A stretch of 36,001 nucleotides of DNA from Peribacillus faecalis (GTDB taxonomy: Bacteria > Bacillota > Bacilli > Bacillales > DSM-1321). The stretch lies in the NCBI RefSeq assembly GCF_014712675.1, contig NZ_JACXSI010000033.1:1-36001 (forward strand), read 5' to 3'. Below, in pieces: positions 21,426 to 30,275 of the stretch. The translations under genes were made by a program, and so were the position numbers. Below the pieces are notes generated by a model. The model ran no database searches and had not been told where the DNA came from. It saw only the letters and a list, made by a program, of their open reading frames with translations. The stretch's first letter is position 1, and each line of letters opens with the position of its first letter.

Positions 21426-22028
21426 TCAGATTAAGGACCAGTTAATGGAGGGCTGTTTTTTACGTCTTTCTAACACCTGGCTGGATGTATAAATACCTTC
21501 GGCGATTGTTTGTGCCATTTTCATAACAAGACTTAGTCTCGTGTTCTGTAAAACAAAAAACTCCATAAAGCCGCTGACATTCACAATCCCATTGATGTGT
21601 ATATCGCCCACTTCCGGCAGCTTTTTATTGACACCTGCTCCAGGTTTTAAAGGTCCTTGATTGATTTGTACAGAGCCAACGTTCTTCATACGGCCTAAAC
21701 AAGCATCAACAGCAATGACAAAAGCATTAGCATGTTTTGTGTGAATTTCATCAAGCTTTTCCTGAAGATTCACCGCATGTATAGGCTCATCTAATGTTCC
21801 ATAAACGTAGAATGGTGATTGCAGTTTATGTATTAAAAAGGAGCCGACAAGTGGGCCGAGCGAGTCGCCGGTTGAACGGTCGGTGCCGATACAGGCAATG
21901 ACGATGTTTTTTTTAGGCGGAATGATATGCAACAGACTATCAGTTATTTTTTTTACCGCATCAGCTTCTTCATAAAGTATACTGTTAATTAATTCATTTT
22001 CTTTAAAAAAATTTGCCTTACCGTTCAT
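21426..22028 (-). CDS. yyaC: Sporulation protein YyaC (DUF1256, GPR-like fold)
   Basis: A 200-aa member of the YyaC family, related to the germination protease fold and found in spore formers. Conserved blocks are ACIGTDRSTGDSLGPLVG, YGTLDEPIHA, FVIAVDACLGR and GDIHINGIVNVSGFMEF. The ATG at 22028 is 8 nt after AAAGGAG; a GTG three codons earlier overlaps that site. It is transcribed opposite to its neighbours, divergently from mscS. A possible forespore promoter is annotated. Protease activity of the family is not established to my knowledge. Its presence supports a sporulating host. Confidence 0.92.
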   Translation of the reverse strand: MNGKANFFKENELINSILYEEADAVKKITDSLLHIIPPKKNIVIACIGTDRSTGDSLGPLVGSFLIHKLQSPFYVYGTLDEPIHAVNLQEKLDEIHTKHANAFVIAVDACLGRMKNVGSVQINQGPLKPGAGVNKKLPEVGDIHINGIVNVSGFMEFFVLQNTRLSLVMKMAQTIAEGIYTSSQVLERRKKQPSINWSLI

Positions 22029-22056
22029 CGCTCCCACTCCTTTGGCTTAGTATTAA

Positions 22057-22086
22057 CAGTATACGGATGGATTCTCCATTGTATAC
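22057..22086 (-). promoter_or_regulatory. Candidate forespore (SigF/SigG-type) promoter of yyaC
   Basis: On the minus strand, GTATA (22082-22086), a 15-nt spacer and CCGTATACTG (22057-22066). The last six bases of the -10 fit the SigF pattern GGNNANAHTR, but the two leading G are C. Suggestive only. Confidence 0.3.
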
Positions 22087-22237
22087 ATTGTTTGGGAAAA
22101 ATTGTTGACTATGAATCTCTTTTTTATAGAGATTCATCTGCTAAAATAGATAGAATACTATTAGTCAACTATACCCTTTCATATAAAATTGAAAACTATG
22201 CGGTTTTATTATCACGAAAGCTAAGAAGGTGAAAATA

Positions 22238-23116
22238 ATGAATATCATAAATCATTATCTGGATGTCTTGACGACCGATGAGTTTTGGTTTGGGATTACC
22301 GATGTAGTATTCCAAGTTACATTAATCGTTATTATTTCCGGATTGATTGTAAAAATTGTTAAAAAGGCGATAGCGAAGGTTTTCATGCTGCGCGCAAAAA
22401 GCCGTTTGCGTACCTCTGAACGACGAGATGAAACGATGAAGCGGCTGCTTCAAAATATAGCTGCATATATTATTTATTTCATTGCGATTTTGATGGCGTT
22501 AGATACAGTAGATATTAATGTAAAAGGATTGCTTGCCGGTGCGGGTATCGTCGGTCTTGCTGTCGGTTTTGGTGCACAAAGTTTAGTTAAAGACGTCATC
22601 ACCGGTTTTTTTATCATATTTGAAGATCAGTTTGCTGTCGGAGATTTTGTTCGAATCGGACAACTTGAAGGTACTGTTGAAGAAATCGGCCTTCGTACGA
22701 CAAAGATCAAAAATGTAACCGGTGAATTAAATATCATCCCAAACGGTAACATTCTTGAAGTAACTAACTTTTCCATTCATAATAGTGTGGCAGTAGTAGA
22801 TTTCGGCATCTCTTATGAGGGAGATGTAGAAAGAGCGGAGCGTATTATCACTCAACTCCTTGAAAGTATGCCTGAACGTTATGAAGACTTGGTCAGAACA
22901 CCTGAGCTGCTTGGTATTCAAAGTTTTGGTGCATCTGAGATAGTACTTCGCATTACTGCTGAAACATTGCCTATGCGTCACTTCTATATTGCGAGACAAA
23001 TTCGCAAAGAATTAAAGGAGACGCTCGATGCAAATGGTATTGAAATTCCTTATCCGCACATGGTAATGTATAGTCGACAAGATGAGGATAAGAAGCAATC
23101 AGCAAAGCAAATTTAG
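22238..23116 (+). CDS. Small-conductance mechanosensitive channel, MscS family
   Basis: A 292-aa MscS-type channel of the short YkuT-like kind, which opens under membrane tension to release solutes on osmotic downshock. There are three hydrophobic segments: residues about 18-38, 65-85 and a pore helix. The pore helix has the Gly/Ala-rich pattern GAGIVGLAVGFGAQSLVKDVI. The cytoplasmic beta domain starts at FEDQFAVGDFVRIGQLEGTVEEIGLRTT. The ATG at 22238 follows AAGGTG; the GTG at 22229 lies inside that site. It is followed 12 bp later by a DUF951 gene, the usual neighbour. Confidence 0.93.
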   Translation: MNIINHYLDVLTTDEFWFGITDVVFQVTLIVIISGLIVKIVKKAIAKVFMLRAKSRLRTSERRDETMKRLLQNIAAYIIYFIAILMALDTVDINVKGLLAGAGIVGLAVGFGAQSLVKDVITGFFIIFEDQFAVGDFVRIGQLEGTVEEIGLRTTKIKNVTGELNIIPNGNILEVTNFSIHNSVAVVDFGISYEGDVERAERIITQLLESMPERYEDLVRTPELLGIQSFGASEIVLRITAETLPMRHFYIARQIRKELKETLDANGIEIPYPHMVMYSRQDEDKKQSAKQI

Positions 23117-23128
23117 GAGGTTTTTCAA

Positions 23129-23326
23129 ATGGAAGAAAAGCAATACGACTTAAATGATCTTGTTGAGATGAAAAAACCTCATCCTTGCGGAGCGAATAAA
23201 TGGAAAATCATTAGACTGGGGATGGACATTCGCATTAAATGTGAAGGCTGCGGTCATAGTGTATTAATTCCACGTAAGGACTTCGCACGTAAAATGAAGA
23301 AAGTAATTGAGAAGCATGAACAGTAA
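23129..23326 (+). CDS. DUF951 family small protein (YyzM)
   Basis: A 65-aa protein with HPCG at about residues 18-21 and CEGCGH at about 38-43, a spacing that suggests a small zinc-binding fold. The C-terminus is basic. GGAGG precedes the ATG. It lies 12 bp after mscS and is probably in the same operon. In Firmicutes this family almost always sits next to mscS and ychF. Its function is unknown to me. Confidence 0.9.
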   Translation: MEEKQYDLNDLVEMKKPHPCGANKWKIIRLGMDIRIKCEGCGHSVLIPRKDFARKMKKVIEKHEQ

Positions 23327-23342
23327 GTCATGCTTCTTTTTC
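23310..23342 (+). terminator. Terminator after the DUF951 gene
   Basis: GAAGCATGA (23311-23319) pairs with TCATGCTTC (23328-23336) around an 8-nt loop, followed by TTTTT. The arm covers the last codons of the gene. Confidence 0.85.
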
Positions 23343-23346
23343 TGTC

Positions 23347-23376
23347 AAAAAGGACCGCTACTGGTTTTCCAATTGA
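23347..23376 (+). repeat. Direct repeat, left copy, flanking structured repeat block
   Basis: The copy begins AAAAAGGACCG and ends GGTTTTCCAATTGA. It matches 23731-23761 in about 26 of 30 positions. Each copy has terminator-like partial dyad symmetry (ACC/GGT with flanking A and T runs). Confidence 0.75.
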
Positions 23377-23400
23377 ATAAAAAAATCAACTTCAAACTTG

Positions 23401-23541
23401 GAGAGCTGTCTAACCTTACACCTGCTATGCTCGGTCCTAAGCTGTCTCCCCCGAGAAACCAAGTTCGGGTTTCTCGTGTGGGGCTCTCAGGATGAGAGTC
23501 ACAGCGACGTTGCTACAGGACGTAGCGCTCTTAGTCGCTGT
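23401..23541. repeat. Structured intergenic element A
   Basis: The sequence can fold into two stacked domains. First, GAGAGC (23401-23406) pairs with GCTCTC (23483-23488), enclosing CGAGAAACC/GGTTTCTCG (23452-23460/23468-23476). Second, ACAGCGAC (23501-23508) pairs with GTCGCTGT (23534-23541), enclosing GCTAC/GTAGC (23512-23516/23522-23526). No ORF of quality covers it. It is more GC-rich than the flanks. The motif ACGTCCTGTAGCAACGTCGC (minus strand) looks like part of a dispersed Bacillales repeat, from memory. Confidence 0.6.
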
Positions 23542-23556
23542 TACTTCTTAGAATTT

Positions 23557-23680
23557 GTCTAGCTGCAGCGGCCAGCCCCTCGAGGTCATAAGCCAAATCA
23601 CTCCAGAAATTTTACAATTTCCTACGTAATTTGTCTTATGCAGGTCGGGGCTGAACGGGCCGCTTCCGCTTTTCCGTTCC
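23557..23680. repeat. Dispersed Bacillales intergenic repeat (CTAGCTNCAGCG...CGCTTCCGCTTTTC type)
   Basis: The ends are GTCTAGCTGCAGCGGCC and GGGCCGCTTCCGCTTTTCC. AGCGGCC, AGCCCC and CATAAG (23567-23592) pair in order with CTTATG, GGGGCT and GGCCGCT (23635-23664), forming a long imperfect hairpin of about 100 nt. I recognise this pattern as a short non-coding repeat found many times in Bacillus and relatives; copy number here cannot be seen from one window. Confidence 0.65.
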
Positions 23681-23730
23681 CGCATGGCTCCTTTTTCATC
23701 GAGGTGAATCTGAGTAGCATATTCTTAATG

Positions 23731-23761
23731 AAAAAGGACCGGTGCCGGTTTTTCCAATTGA
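23731..23761 (+). repeat. Direct repeat, right copy, flanking structured repeat block
   Basis: The second copy of the AAAAAGGACCG...CCAATTGA repeat, with ACCGGTGCCGGT at its centre, which can pair as a short stem followed by TTTT. It is 384 bp from the left copy. The end of the repeat overlaps a TTGACG that could be a promoter element. Confidence 0.75.
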
Positions 23762-23768
23762 CGATTGC

Positions 23769-23797
23769 TTGTTTTTTTGTATTGTAGTCTCTATAAT
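23769..23797 (+). promoter_or_regulatory. Candidate SigA promoter of ychF
   Basis: TTGTTT (23769-23774), 17 nt, then a perfect TATAAT (23792-23797), about 108 bp before the ychF start. A competing choice is TTGACG (23757-23762) with TATTGT 16 nt on. Confidence 0.55.
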
Positions 23798-23904
23798 TGG
23801 TAGAGGTTTAAAAAATGACGGTAATTATTTCATTCGTGAAATGAATAGATGAATAAATGAGCTTGCCGAGCAAGTTTATATATATTAGAGGAGTGAATGT
23901 TCAC

Positions 23905-25005
23905 ATGGCTTTAACAGCTGGAATTGTAGGTCTTCCTAACGTAGGAAAATCGACACTATTTAACGCTATTACGCAAGCTGGCGCAGAATCAGCTAACTAT
24001 CCTTTCTGTACGATTGATCCTAATGTCGGTATTGTAGAAGTACCTGATCATCGTCTACAAAAGCTTACAGAGCTTGTTCAACCAAAAAAAACAGTTCCTA
24101 CAACTTTTGAATTCACTGATATTGCCGGTATCGTAAAAGGTGCGAGCAAGGGTGAAGGTTTAGGCAATAAATTTTTGTCTCATATTCGTCAAGTAGATGC
24201 GATTTGCCAAGTTGTGCGATGCTTTGAAGATGAAAATATCACACACGTTGCGGGTAAAGTTGATCCAATAGAGGATATCGAGGTCATTAACCTTGAGTTG
24301 ATCCTTGCTGACTTAGAATCAGTAGATAAAAGAATCGCTCGTGTAGCTAAAATGGCAAAGCAAAAAGATAAAGAAGCAATGTATGAACATGATATCTTAG
24401 TTCGTCTGAAAGAAGCTTTAGAAAATGAACTGCCTGCCCGTACAGTGGAATTTACAGAAGAAGAAATGCGCGTTGTTAAGATGATGCACCTTTTGACAAC
24501 AAAGCCTGTCCTTTATGTAGCGAACGTTGGTGAAGATGAAGTTGCAGACACTAGCGACAACAAATATGTACAGCAAGTTCGTGAATTTGCCGCAAAAGAT
24601 AACGCGGAAGTGATTGTCGTTTGTGCAAAAATCGAATCAGAAATTGCTGAACTTGAAGGCGAAGAGAAAGCGGAGTTCTTAGCTGAGCTAGGTATCGCTG
24701 AATCAGGTTTAGATCAATTAATCCGAGCTGCGTATAACTTGATTGGCTTGGCAACATACTTTACAGCCGGTGTTCAGGAAGTGCGCGCATGGACATTTGT
24801 ACAAGGCATGAAAGCTCCTCAATGTGCGGGTATCATCCACTCTGACTTCGAAAGAGGATTCATTCGAGCTGAAACAGTAGCATACGAAGATCTTTTAGCG
24901 GCAGGCAATATGGTTGCAGCACGTGAAGCAGGAAAAGTGCGCCTGGAAGGTAAAGAATATGTTGTTCAAGATGGAGATGTAATCCACTTCCGATTTAACG
25001 TTTAA
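23905..25005 (+). CDS. ychF: Ribosome-binding ATPase YchF (EngD)
   Basis: YchF (366 aa) is an Obg-family P-loop protein that prefers ATP and binds ribosomes. G1 is GLPNVGKST near residues 9-17 and G3 is DIAG. The usual NKxD is replaced by NVGE (in YVANVGEDE), the family's reason for ATP use. A coiled-coil insertion (about 130-200) and a C-terminal TGS domain ending DGDVIHFRFNV follow. The start MALTAGIVG at 23905 agrees with homologues; GAGGAG lies upstream, somewhat far. In-frame codons back to 23857 are not supported. Confidence 0.97.
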   Translation: MALTAGIVGLPNVGKSTLFNAITQAGAESANYPFCTIDPNVGIVEVPDHRLQKLTELVQPKKTVPTTFEFTDIAGIVKGASKGEGLGNKFLSHIRQVDAICQVVRCFEDENITHVAGKVDPIEDIEVINLELILADLESVDKRIARVAKMAKQKDKEAMYEHDILVRLKEALENELPARTVEFTEEEMRVVKMMHLLTTKPVLYVANVGEDEVADTSDNKYVQQVREFAAKDNAEVIVVCAKIESEIAELEGEEKAEFLAELGIAESGLDQLIRAAYNLIGLATYFTAGVQEVRAWTFVQGMKAPQCAGIIHSDFERGFIRAETVAYEDLLAAGNMVAAREAGKVRLEGKEYVVQDGDVIHFRFNV

Positions 25006-25020
25006 TAACTAATATTTATT

Positions 25021-25055
25021 CGGCAGCTCAATACCAAGCGGCTGCCGATTTTATA
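25021..25055 (+). terminator. Terminator after ychF
   Basis: CGGCAGC (25021-25027) pairs with GCTGCCG (25041-25047) around a 13-nt loop, followed by ATTTTATA. The U tract is imperfect. Confidence 0.6.
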
Positions 25056-25231
25056 CTTATTATAGATCTTGCCGCAATAATCCTCTCAGAGGATAACGCC
25101 CCAATTTTTGCAATATTCAAATTAACTTGCAGTTGCTGTCATGATTCGGAGATTTAAGAAATTACTAGAAAAAATTGATAGCGTATAGCGTTGAACAGCA
25201 CTCGAAAAACATCTTAAAAGCAAAGCAAACA
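25056..25231. other. Non-coding gap before the rpsF promoter
   Basis: No credible gene. The only structure I see is a small palindrome ATCCTC-TCA-GAGGAT near 25080-25094. Confidence 0.5.
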
Positions 25232-25260
25232 TTGCATTTGATAAATACCTATGATATAAT
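25232..25260 (+). promoter_or_regulatory. SigA promoter of rpsF-ssb-rpsR
   Basis: TTGCAT (25232-25237), a 17-nt spacer and a perfect TATAAT (25255-25260), giving a leader of about 70 nt before rpsF. Confidence 0.8.
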
Positions 25261-25289
25261 TTCTTTTCGTGAGTGATTAATTTAAATTG

Positions 25290-25326
25290 CTCCTTGCCCA
25301 CTACGGGCCGTTTAGTCCAAAAGGAG
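25290..25326 (+). promoter_or_regulatory. rpsF leader hairpin, candidate S6:S18 autoregulatory site
   Basis: CTCCTT (25290-25295) can pair with AAGGAG (25321-25326), which is the rpsF ribosome-binding site. GCCC/GGGC forms an inner stem. The 3' side then has an asymmetric bulge starting CCGTTTAG. A bulged hairpin with a CCG motif upstream of rpsF is the known S6:S18 leader architecture. Feedback repression by the S6-S18 pair is inferred. Confidence 0.6.
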
Positions 25327-25335
25327 GTGACAGTG

Positions 25336-25623
25336 ATGAGAAAATACGAAATTATGTACATCATCCGTCCAAATATCGAAGATGAAGCTAAAAAAGCTTT
25401 AGTTGAGCGTTTCAACGCTATTCTTACTGATAACGGTGCGGAAGTTATGGAAACAAAGGATTGGGGTAAGCGTCGTCTTGCTTACGAAATCAATGATTTC
25501 CGTGATGGTTTCTACACACTTCTTAAAGTGCAAGCTGAAGCAGCTGCAGTTCAAGAATTCGATCGTCTAGCTAAAATCAGCGAAGACATTATCCGTCATA
25601 TGATTATTAAAGAAGAAGCATAA
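25336..25623 (+). CDS. rpsF: 30S ribosomal protein S6
   Basis: S6 (95 aa) of the small subunit, which binds 16S rRNA as a pair with S18. [19 protein letters not shown] at the N-terminus and [18 protein letters not shown] are family blocks. The ATG at 25336 lies 8 nt after AAGGAGG. It is the first gene of the rpsF-ssb-rpsR operon. The leader probably carries an autoregulatory hairpin that covers the ribosome site. Confidence 0.98.
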   Translation: MRKYEIMYIIRPNIEDEAKKALVERFNAILTDNGAEVMETKDWGKRRLAYEINDFRDGFYTLLKVQAEAAAVQEFDRLAKISEDIIRHMIIKEEA

Positions 25624-25647
25624 TATATATTTTTATAAATATCCGCT

Positions 25648-25675
25648 CAAGTATGTTTCACATGAAACGTACTTG
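25648..25675. other. parS-like palindrome between rpsF and ssb
   Basis: The core TGTTTCACATGAAACG (25654-25669) is, on the other strand, a parS consensus with two changes. It is embedded in a 28-nt palindrome with CAAGTA and TACTTG arms (12 of 14 pairs). A ParB site is one reading; a transcript hairpin between rpsF and ssb is another. Confidence 0.5.
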
Positions 25676-25695
25676 GATGGAAGGAGTTGATTCTG

Positions 25696-26217
25696 ATGAT
25701 GAACCGAGTCGTTCTTGTAGGACGCTTAACTAAAGATCCAGATTTGCGCTACACACCAAGTGGAGTACCTGTAGCAACTTTCACGCTAGCTGTGAACCGA
25801 ACTTTTTCGAATCAGCAAGGTGAACGTGAAGCAGATTTCATTAACTGTGTCGTTTGGCGTAAACCGGCTGAAAATGTGGCCAACTTCTTGAAAAAAGGAA
25901 GCTTAGCTGGCGTTGATGGCCGTCTTCAAACACGCAATTATGAGGGACAAGACGGTAAGCGAGTGTATGTTACTGAAGTAGTCGCTGAAAGTGTTCAGTT
26001 CTTAGAACCTAGAAGTGCAAACAGTGGTAACAGAGGCGATGGCGGTTCGTTCGGCGCTCCTCCACGAGAAGAATTCCCTTCTTATGGCGGTCAGCAACCA
26101 AGCCGCAATCAGAATCAAAACCAACAACGCGGCGGCAACTACACTCGTGTAGATGATGATCCATTTGCAAATGGTGGTCAAACGATCGACATTTCAGATG
26201 ATGATCTGCCGTTCTAA
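25696..26217 (+). CDS. ssb: Single-stranded DNA-binding protein
   Basis: SSB (173 aa) coats single-stranded DNA at forks. The OB fold spans about 1-110 ([21 protein letters not shown] to ESVQFLEPR). A Gly/Gln/Asn-rich linker follows. The acidic C-terminal tip DISDDDLPF binds partner proteins. The start is ATG at 25696, 9 nt after AAGGAG; the next codon is also ATG. It resembles B. subtilis SsbA rather than the competence SsbB. It lies between rpsF and rpsR as in most Firmicutes. Confidence 0.98.
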   Translation: MMNRVVLVGRLTKDPDLRYTPSGVPVATFTLAVNRTFSNQQGEREADFINCVVWRKPAENVANFLKKGSLAGVDGRLQTRNYEGQDGKRVYVTEVVAESVQFLEPRSANSGNRGDGGSFGAPPREEFPSYGGQQPSRNQNQNQQRGGNYTRVDDDPFANGGQTIDISDDDLPF

Positions 26218-26244
26218 AATATAAACGATCGGTAGTTTATATAA

Positions 26245-26514
<270 letters not shown>

Positions 26515-26523
26515 TCACTGCAT

Positions 26524-26561
26524 AAAAACACATGGAGGAATTTCCTTCATGTGTTTTTTTT
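26524..26561 (+). terminator. Terminator after rpsR
   Basis: A stem of about 16 bp (26524-26539 with 26543-26558), including one G-U pair and a 3-nt loop, followed by T. The gap beyond it, 26562-26717, is AT-rich with no gene. Confidence 0.92.
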
Positions 26562-26717
26562 GTGCGCAATTTGATTTGAGGAGATTATTAATGTTGGTAA
26601 AATAATGGAACTTCCCTGTAAAACAGACATTTATAGGGTTCTACTTAAATTTTGTTTGTGACCATAAGAGTTTTAGAGCCTGTATCACTGGTTAGAATGT
26701 ATTTAAAAGGCAGTGGA

Positions 26718-26747
26718 TTGCGCTTTTAACGAAAATTTTGCTACACT
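26718..26747 (+). promoter_or_regulatory. Candidate SigA promoter of yybS-gdpP-rplI
   Basis: TTGCGC (26718-26723), 18 nt, TACACT (26742-26747), about 35 bp before the yybS start. Confidence 0.45.
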
Positions 26748-26781
26748 GAGTTATTTAAGATCGGCGAAAGGAGATTAGAAA

Positions 26782-27719
26782 TTGAATAAAGGAAGACAAT
26801 TAGCTGTTAGCGGGGTACTGCTTGCGCTCTTTGCAATTATGCTGCTGATTACGATATATATTCCCATTGTAGGCGTTATTATGATGTTTATCTTGCCGAT
26901 ACCGTTTATCTTTATTGCTCTTGAAAATGATCTTAAATGGTCCTTATTATTTTTGGCGGCTTCCTGTTTAATAACCATCATTTTAGGTCATGTATTCTCA
27001 GTGCCGCTGACATTAATGATGGGGTCTATTGGTATTACAGTCGGATCTTATTTGAGGATCGGAAAAAGTCGTCTGCAAATGTTTATTGTATCCGTATTAT
27101 TATTTATAGCTAATATGTTGTTGATTTTCTTCGTTTCAATGGTTTTCATGGATATAAATTATATAGATAAGACAATTGAACGGATGGAGTCCATAATTGA
27201 CCAATCCGAGAATATGTTTAATAGCATGGGACAAAATGAAGAAAGCATTGAGATGCTGCTGCAACTGAAGGAGTCTCTACAGACAATTGAGGTATTGTTG
27301 CCGAGTTTCGTTGTAATTGCATCCATTATATTAGTGGGTATTATATTTGTCAGCTGCAAACCGATCATTAACCGTTTCAGCTCAAAAAATTGTTATTTGC
27401 TCCATTTAGGGAGCTGCAAATGCCAAAAAGCCTATTATGGTATTATTTAATCATCATGGTTGCTTTGCTGTTCATTGGTACGACTGATGGCATATTCTAT
27501 ACTGTAGTTATAAATTTATTGTTCTGTCTTCAGTTTTTTATTTCGTTGCAAGGATATTCCCTGCTTTTCTTTATAAGTGATTCAAGGAAATGGAATAAAG
27601 CAGTGCCTATTATAATTGTCATCTTTTCGATTCTTTTGCCTTTTGCATCAATCGTTGCTCCTTTTGTTAGGATTTTAGGTATAATAGATTTAGGCTTTAA
27701 CTTGAGAAACAAAATCTAA
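26782..27719 (+). pseudogene. yybS: YybS-like membrane protein (DUF2232), -1 frameshift
   Basis: Two overlapping reading frames together make one YybS-type protein of about 312 aa. The first (26782 on, TTG start after AGGAG) has four or five hydrophobic segments and runs true to KPIINRFSSK. It then goes out of frame and ends at 27450 with a non-homologous tail (CYLLHLGSCKCQKAY). The second frame resumes with LLFAPFRELQMPKSLLWYY and ends at 27719 with ILGIIDLGFNLRNKI, matching the C-terminus of B. subtilis YybS. The switch is at the A6 run 27384-27389. One missing A would explain it as an assembly error or a real mutation. Alternatively A-AAA-AAT is a possible -1 ribosomal slippery heptamer. 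Function of the family is unknown. It precedes gdpP, the usual order. Confidence 0.85.
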
Positions 27720-27812
27720 AGTTGCCTTTTGTTGGATGAGGAGCTTCAATTTATGTAAATATCAGATGTTTCAATAATAAATAGAAGCTAGTAGCTTGTA
27801 GGAGCTGAAAAG

Positions 27813-29786
27813 ATGTCATCAAATTTTAAAAGTAAGTCTATTCAATTTGCGCTGGCAGGGCTGCTGGTTGTTATTATCTCACTATTGGCAGTATTAGCCT
27901 ACTATCAATGGTTTTTGGCTGTGGTTGGTATGCTCATTGCTGGAGGACTGGTATATATTATATTCAGAATTGATTTTCTGAACCAGAAAGCCACTGAACA
28001 GTACATTTCAACACTTTCCTATAGATTGAAAAGCGTTGGGGAAGAGGCGCTGCTCGAGATGCCGATTGGCATTATGCTTATTGATGATGACTACACGGTT
28101 GAATGGTCAAATGCTTATATGGCAAGCTGTTTTCAGGAAGAGATTCTGGTAGGAAGTTCTCTTTACGATTTAGCTGATTCAGTTATACCAATTGTGAAAC
28201 AAGGTATTGAAGAGGAAACGGTATCTATACATGATAGGCGCTTCAAAGTCATAAATAAAAGTGCTGAAAGATTGCTGTACTTTTTTGATGTAACGGAACA
28301 AGTAGAAATAGAAAAAATGTATGAAAATGAGCGTACAGTTATAAGCATTATTTATCTGGATAATTATGATGAACTGACTCAAGGAATGAATGATAGAAGA
28401 CGCAGTGGTTTAAATAGCCTTGTCACATCACTTTTGGACAAATGGGCAAAAGAACATGGAATGTTTTTAAAGAGGACCTCATCCGATCGTTTCATTTGCA
28501 TTCTGAATGAACGAATTCTGCATAATTTAGTGAAGACTAAATTCACGATTCTCGATGTCATCCGTGAAACTACGACAAAGCAACACGTGCCATTGACGTT
28601 AAGCATTGGCATAGGCTGTGGAGAATCATCTTTTCCGGTATTGGCTTCGCTTGCACAGTCCAGTTTAGATTTGGCGTTAGGACGCGGCGGTGACCAAGTA
28701 GCTATAAAACTTCCAAACGGGAAAGCAAAGTTTTATGGAGGTAAATCAAATCCGGTTGAAAAAAGAACCAGGGTACGTGCCCGAGTTATATCACATGCAT
28801 TAAAGGATATTATTCTGGATAGTGATAAAGTTATTGTTATGGGGCACAAATACCCGGATATGGATGCTATTGGAGCAGCAATCGGTATATCCAAAGCGGC
28901 AATGATGAATGATCGTGAAGCATTTATTGTCATTAATTTTCAGGAATTAGACACCAGCGTGAAACGTTTAATGCATGAGGTCAAAAAAAATCCTGGTTTG
29001 AACTCACGCTTCATTTCCGTTGAAAAAGCCTATGATATAATTACAGATGATACGCTATTAGTTGTTGTTGATACGCATAAACCTTCCATGGTGATTGAAG
29101 AGAGACTTCTTCGCAATATCGAGAAAGTTGTCGTTATTGACCATCACCGAAGAGGTGAAGAATTCATTGATCGAGCGTTGCTGGTTTATATGGAACCTTA
29201 TGCGTCATCTACTGCTGAGCTTGTGACAGAACTTCTTGAGTATCAGGAAAAGAAAAGCGATATTGATATGTTAGAAGCAACAGCACTTCTGGCAGGTATT
29301 ATTGTCGATACGAAAAGTTTTACTTTGCGTACAGGATCGCGAACGTTCGATGCAGCTTCCTATCTTCGCAGTCATGGAGCCGATACAGTTCTTGTGCAGA
29401 AGTTCCTGAAAGACGACTTAGAGGATTATATGAAGCGAGCCAGACTAATTGAAACGGTTGCCTTCTATAAAGAAGGAATAGCGATTGCAAAAGGAAAAGC
29501 TGATGAAATTAATGAACAGATTTTAATTGCTCAGGCAGCAGATACGTTATTGTCCATGAATGGGGTCAACGCAGCCTTTGTAATAGCAAAGCGCAGCGAG
29601 CATCTGATCAGCATTAGTGCACGTTCATTGGGCGAGATAAACGTCCAAATCATCATGGAATTATTAAACGGAGGCGGACATTTAACAAATGCCGCTACCC
29701 AGATGAAAGTGGAATCGGTAGATGAAGCTGAAGAGAGATTAAAACAGGCGATAGATGAGTATCTTAAGGGAGGAACAAAAGAATGA
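27813..29786 (+). CDS. gdpP: Cyclic-di-AMP phosphodiesterase GdpP
   Basis: GdpP (YybT, 657 aa) hydrolyses c-di-AMP at the membrane and so tunes potassium and cell-wall homeostasis. Two transmembrane helices (about 12-30 and 33-51) lead to a PAS-like domain (about 85-160) and a degenerate GGDEF domain (about 172-300; [11 protein letters not shown]). The catalytic DHH/DHHA1 part has GHKYPDMD (H345, D349, D351), VVVDTHKP (D420) and VIDHH (D443-H445). GGGHLTNAA lies near the C-terminus. The ATG follows GTAGGAG. The stop overlaps the rplI start (ATGA). Confidence 0.97.
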   Translation: MSSNFKSKSIQFALAGLLVVIISLLAVLAYYQWFLAVVGMLIAGGLVYIIFRIDFLNQKATEQYISTLSYRLKSVGEEALLEMPIGIMLIDDDYTVEWSNAYMASCFQEEILVGSSLYDLADSVIPIVKQGIEEETVSIHDRRFKVINKSAERLLYFFDVTEQVEIEKMYENERTVISIIYLDNYDELTQGMNDRRRSGLNSLVTSLLDKWAKEHGMFLKRTSSDRFICILNERILHNLVKTKFTILDVIRETTTKQHVPLTLSIGIGCGESSFPVLASLAQSSLDLALGRGGDQVAIKLPNGKAKFYGGKSNPVEKRTRVRARVISHALKDIILDSDKVIVMGHKYPDMDAIGAAIGISKAAMMNDREAFIVINFQELDTSVKRLMHEVKKNPGLNSRFISVEKAYDIITDDTLLVVVDTHKPSMVIEERLLRNIEKVVVIDHHRRGEEFIDRALLVYMEPYASSTAELVTELLEYQEKKSDIDMLEATALLAGIIVDTKSFTLRTGSRTFDAASYLRSHGADTVLVQKFLKDDLEDYMKRARLIETVAFYKEGIAIAKGKADEINEQILIAQAADTLLSMNGVNAAFVIAKRSEHLISISARSLGEINVQIIMELLNGGGHLTNAATQMKVESVDEAEERLKQAIDEYLKGGTKE

Positions 29787-30232
29787 AAGTTATTTTCTTA
29801 AAAGATGTTAAAGGAAAAGGGAAAAAAGGAGAAATTAAAAACGTATCTGACGGATATGCGCACAATTTCCTATTTAAACAAGAAGCGGCAATTGAAGCAA
29901 CGCCAGGCAACTTAAAAAAATTAGAGGCGCAAAAAAATAAAGCAAACCAAGTAGCTGCTGAAGAGCTTCAACAAGCAAAGAATTTGAAAGTGGAACTTGA
30001 AAAACTTACAGTAGAACTAGAAGCGAAAGCAGGAGACGGCGGACGACTATTCGGTTCTGTAACAACGAAGCAAATTGCTGAGGCATTGCAGGCTTCATCA
30101 GGTATTAAGATCGATAAACGTAAGATGGAGCTTCCTGACGGTATTCGAGCATTAGGATACACTAAAGTTCCGGTTAAGTTACATCATGACGTGACTGCCA
30201 CTTTAAATGTTCATGTAAAAGAAGCTAAATAA
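29783..30232 (+). CDS. rplI: 50S ribosomal protein L9
   Basis: L9 (149 aa) has the N-terminal domain [21 protein letters not shown] and the family pattern DGYAHNFLF, then a long connecting helix (about 41-75) and a C-terminal RNA-binding domain with GGRLFGSVT. Its ATG overlaps the gdpP stop, so the two are translated together; GGGAGG precedes it. This gdpP-rplI-dnaB order is the standard one in Bacillales. Confidence 0.98.
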   Translation: MKVIFLKDVKGKGKKGEIKNVSDGYAHNFLFKQEAAIEATPGNLKKLEAQKNKANQVAAEELQQAKNLKVELEKLTVELEAKAGDGGRLFGSVTTKQIAEALQASSGIKIDKRKMELPDGIRALGYTKVPVKLHHDVTATLNVHVKEAK

Positions 30233-30275
30233 TAGGACTTTTAAATAGTGTTAAATACGTATAGGTGAACAATAG

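Noticed and set aside
23307-23495. 62-codon frame at the start of the repeat block
   Set aside because: It crosses the DUF951 terminator and structured repeats; composition is not protein-like.
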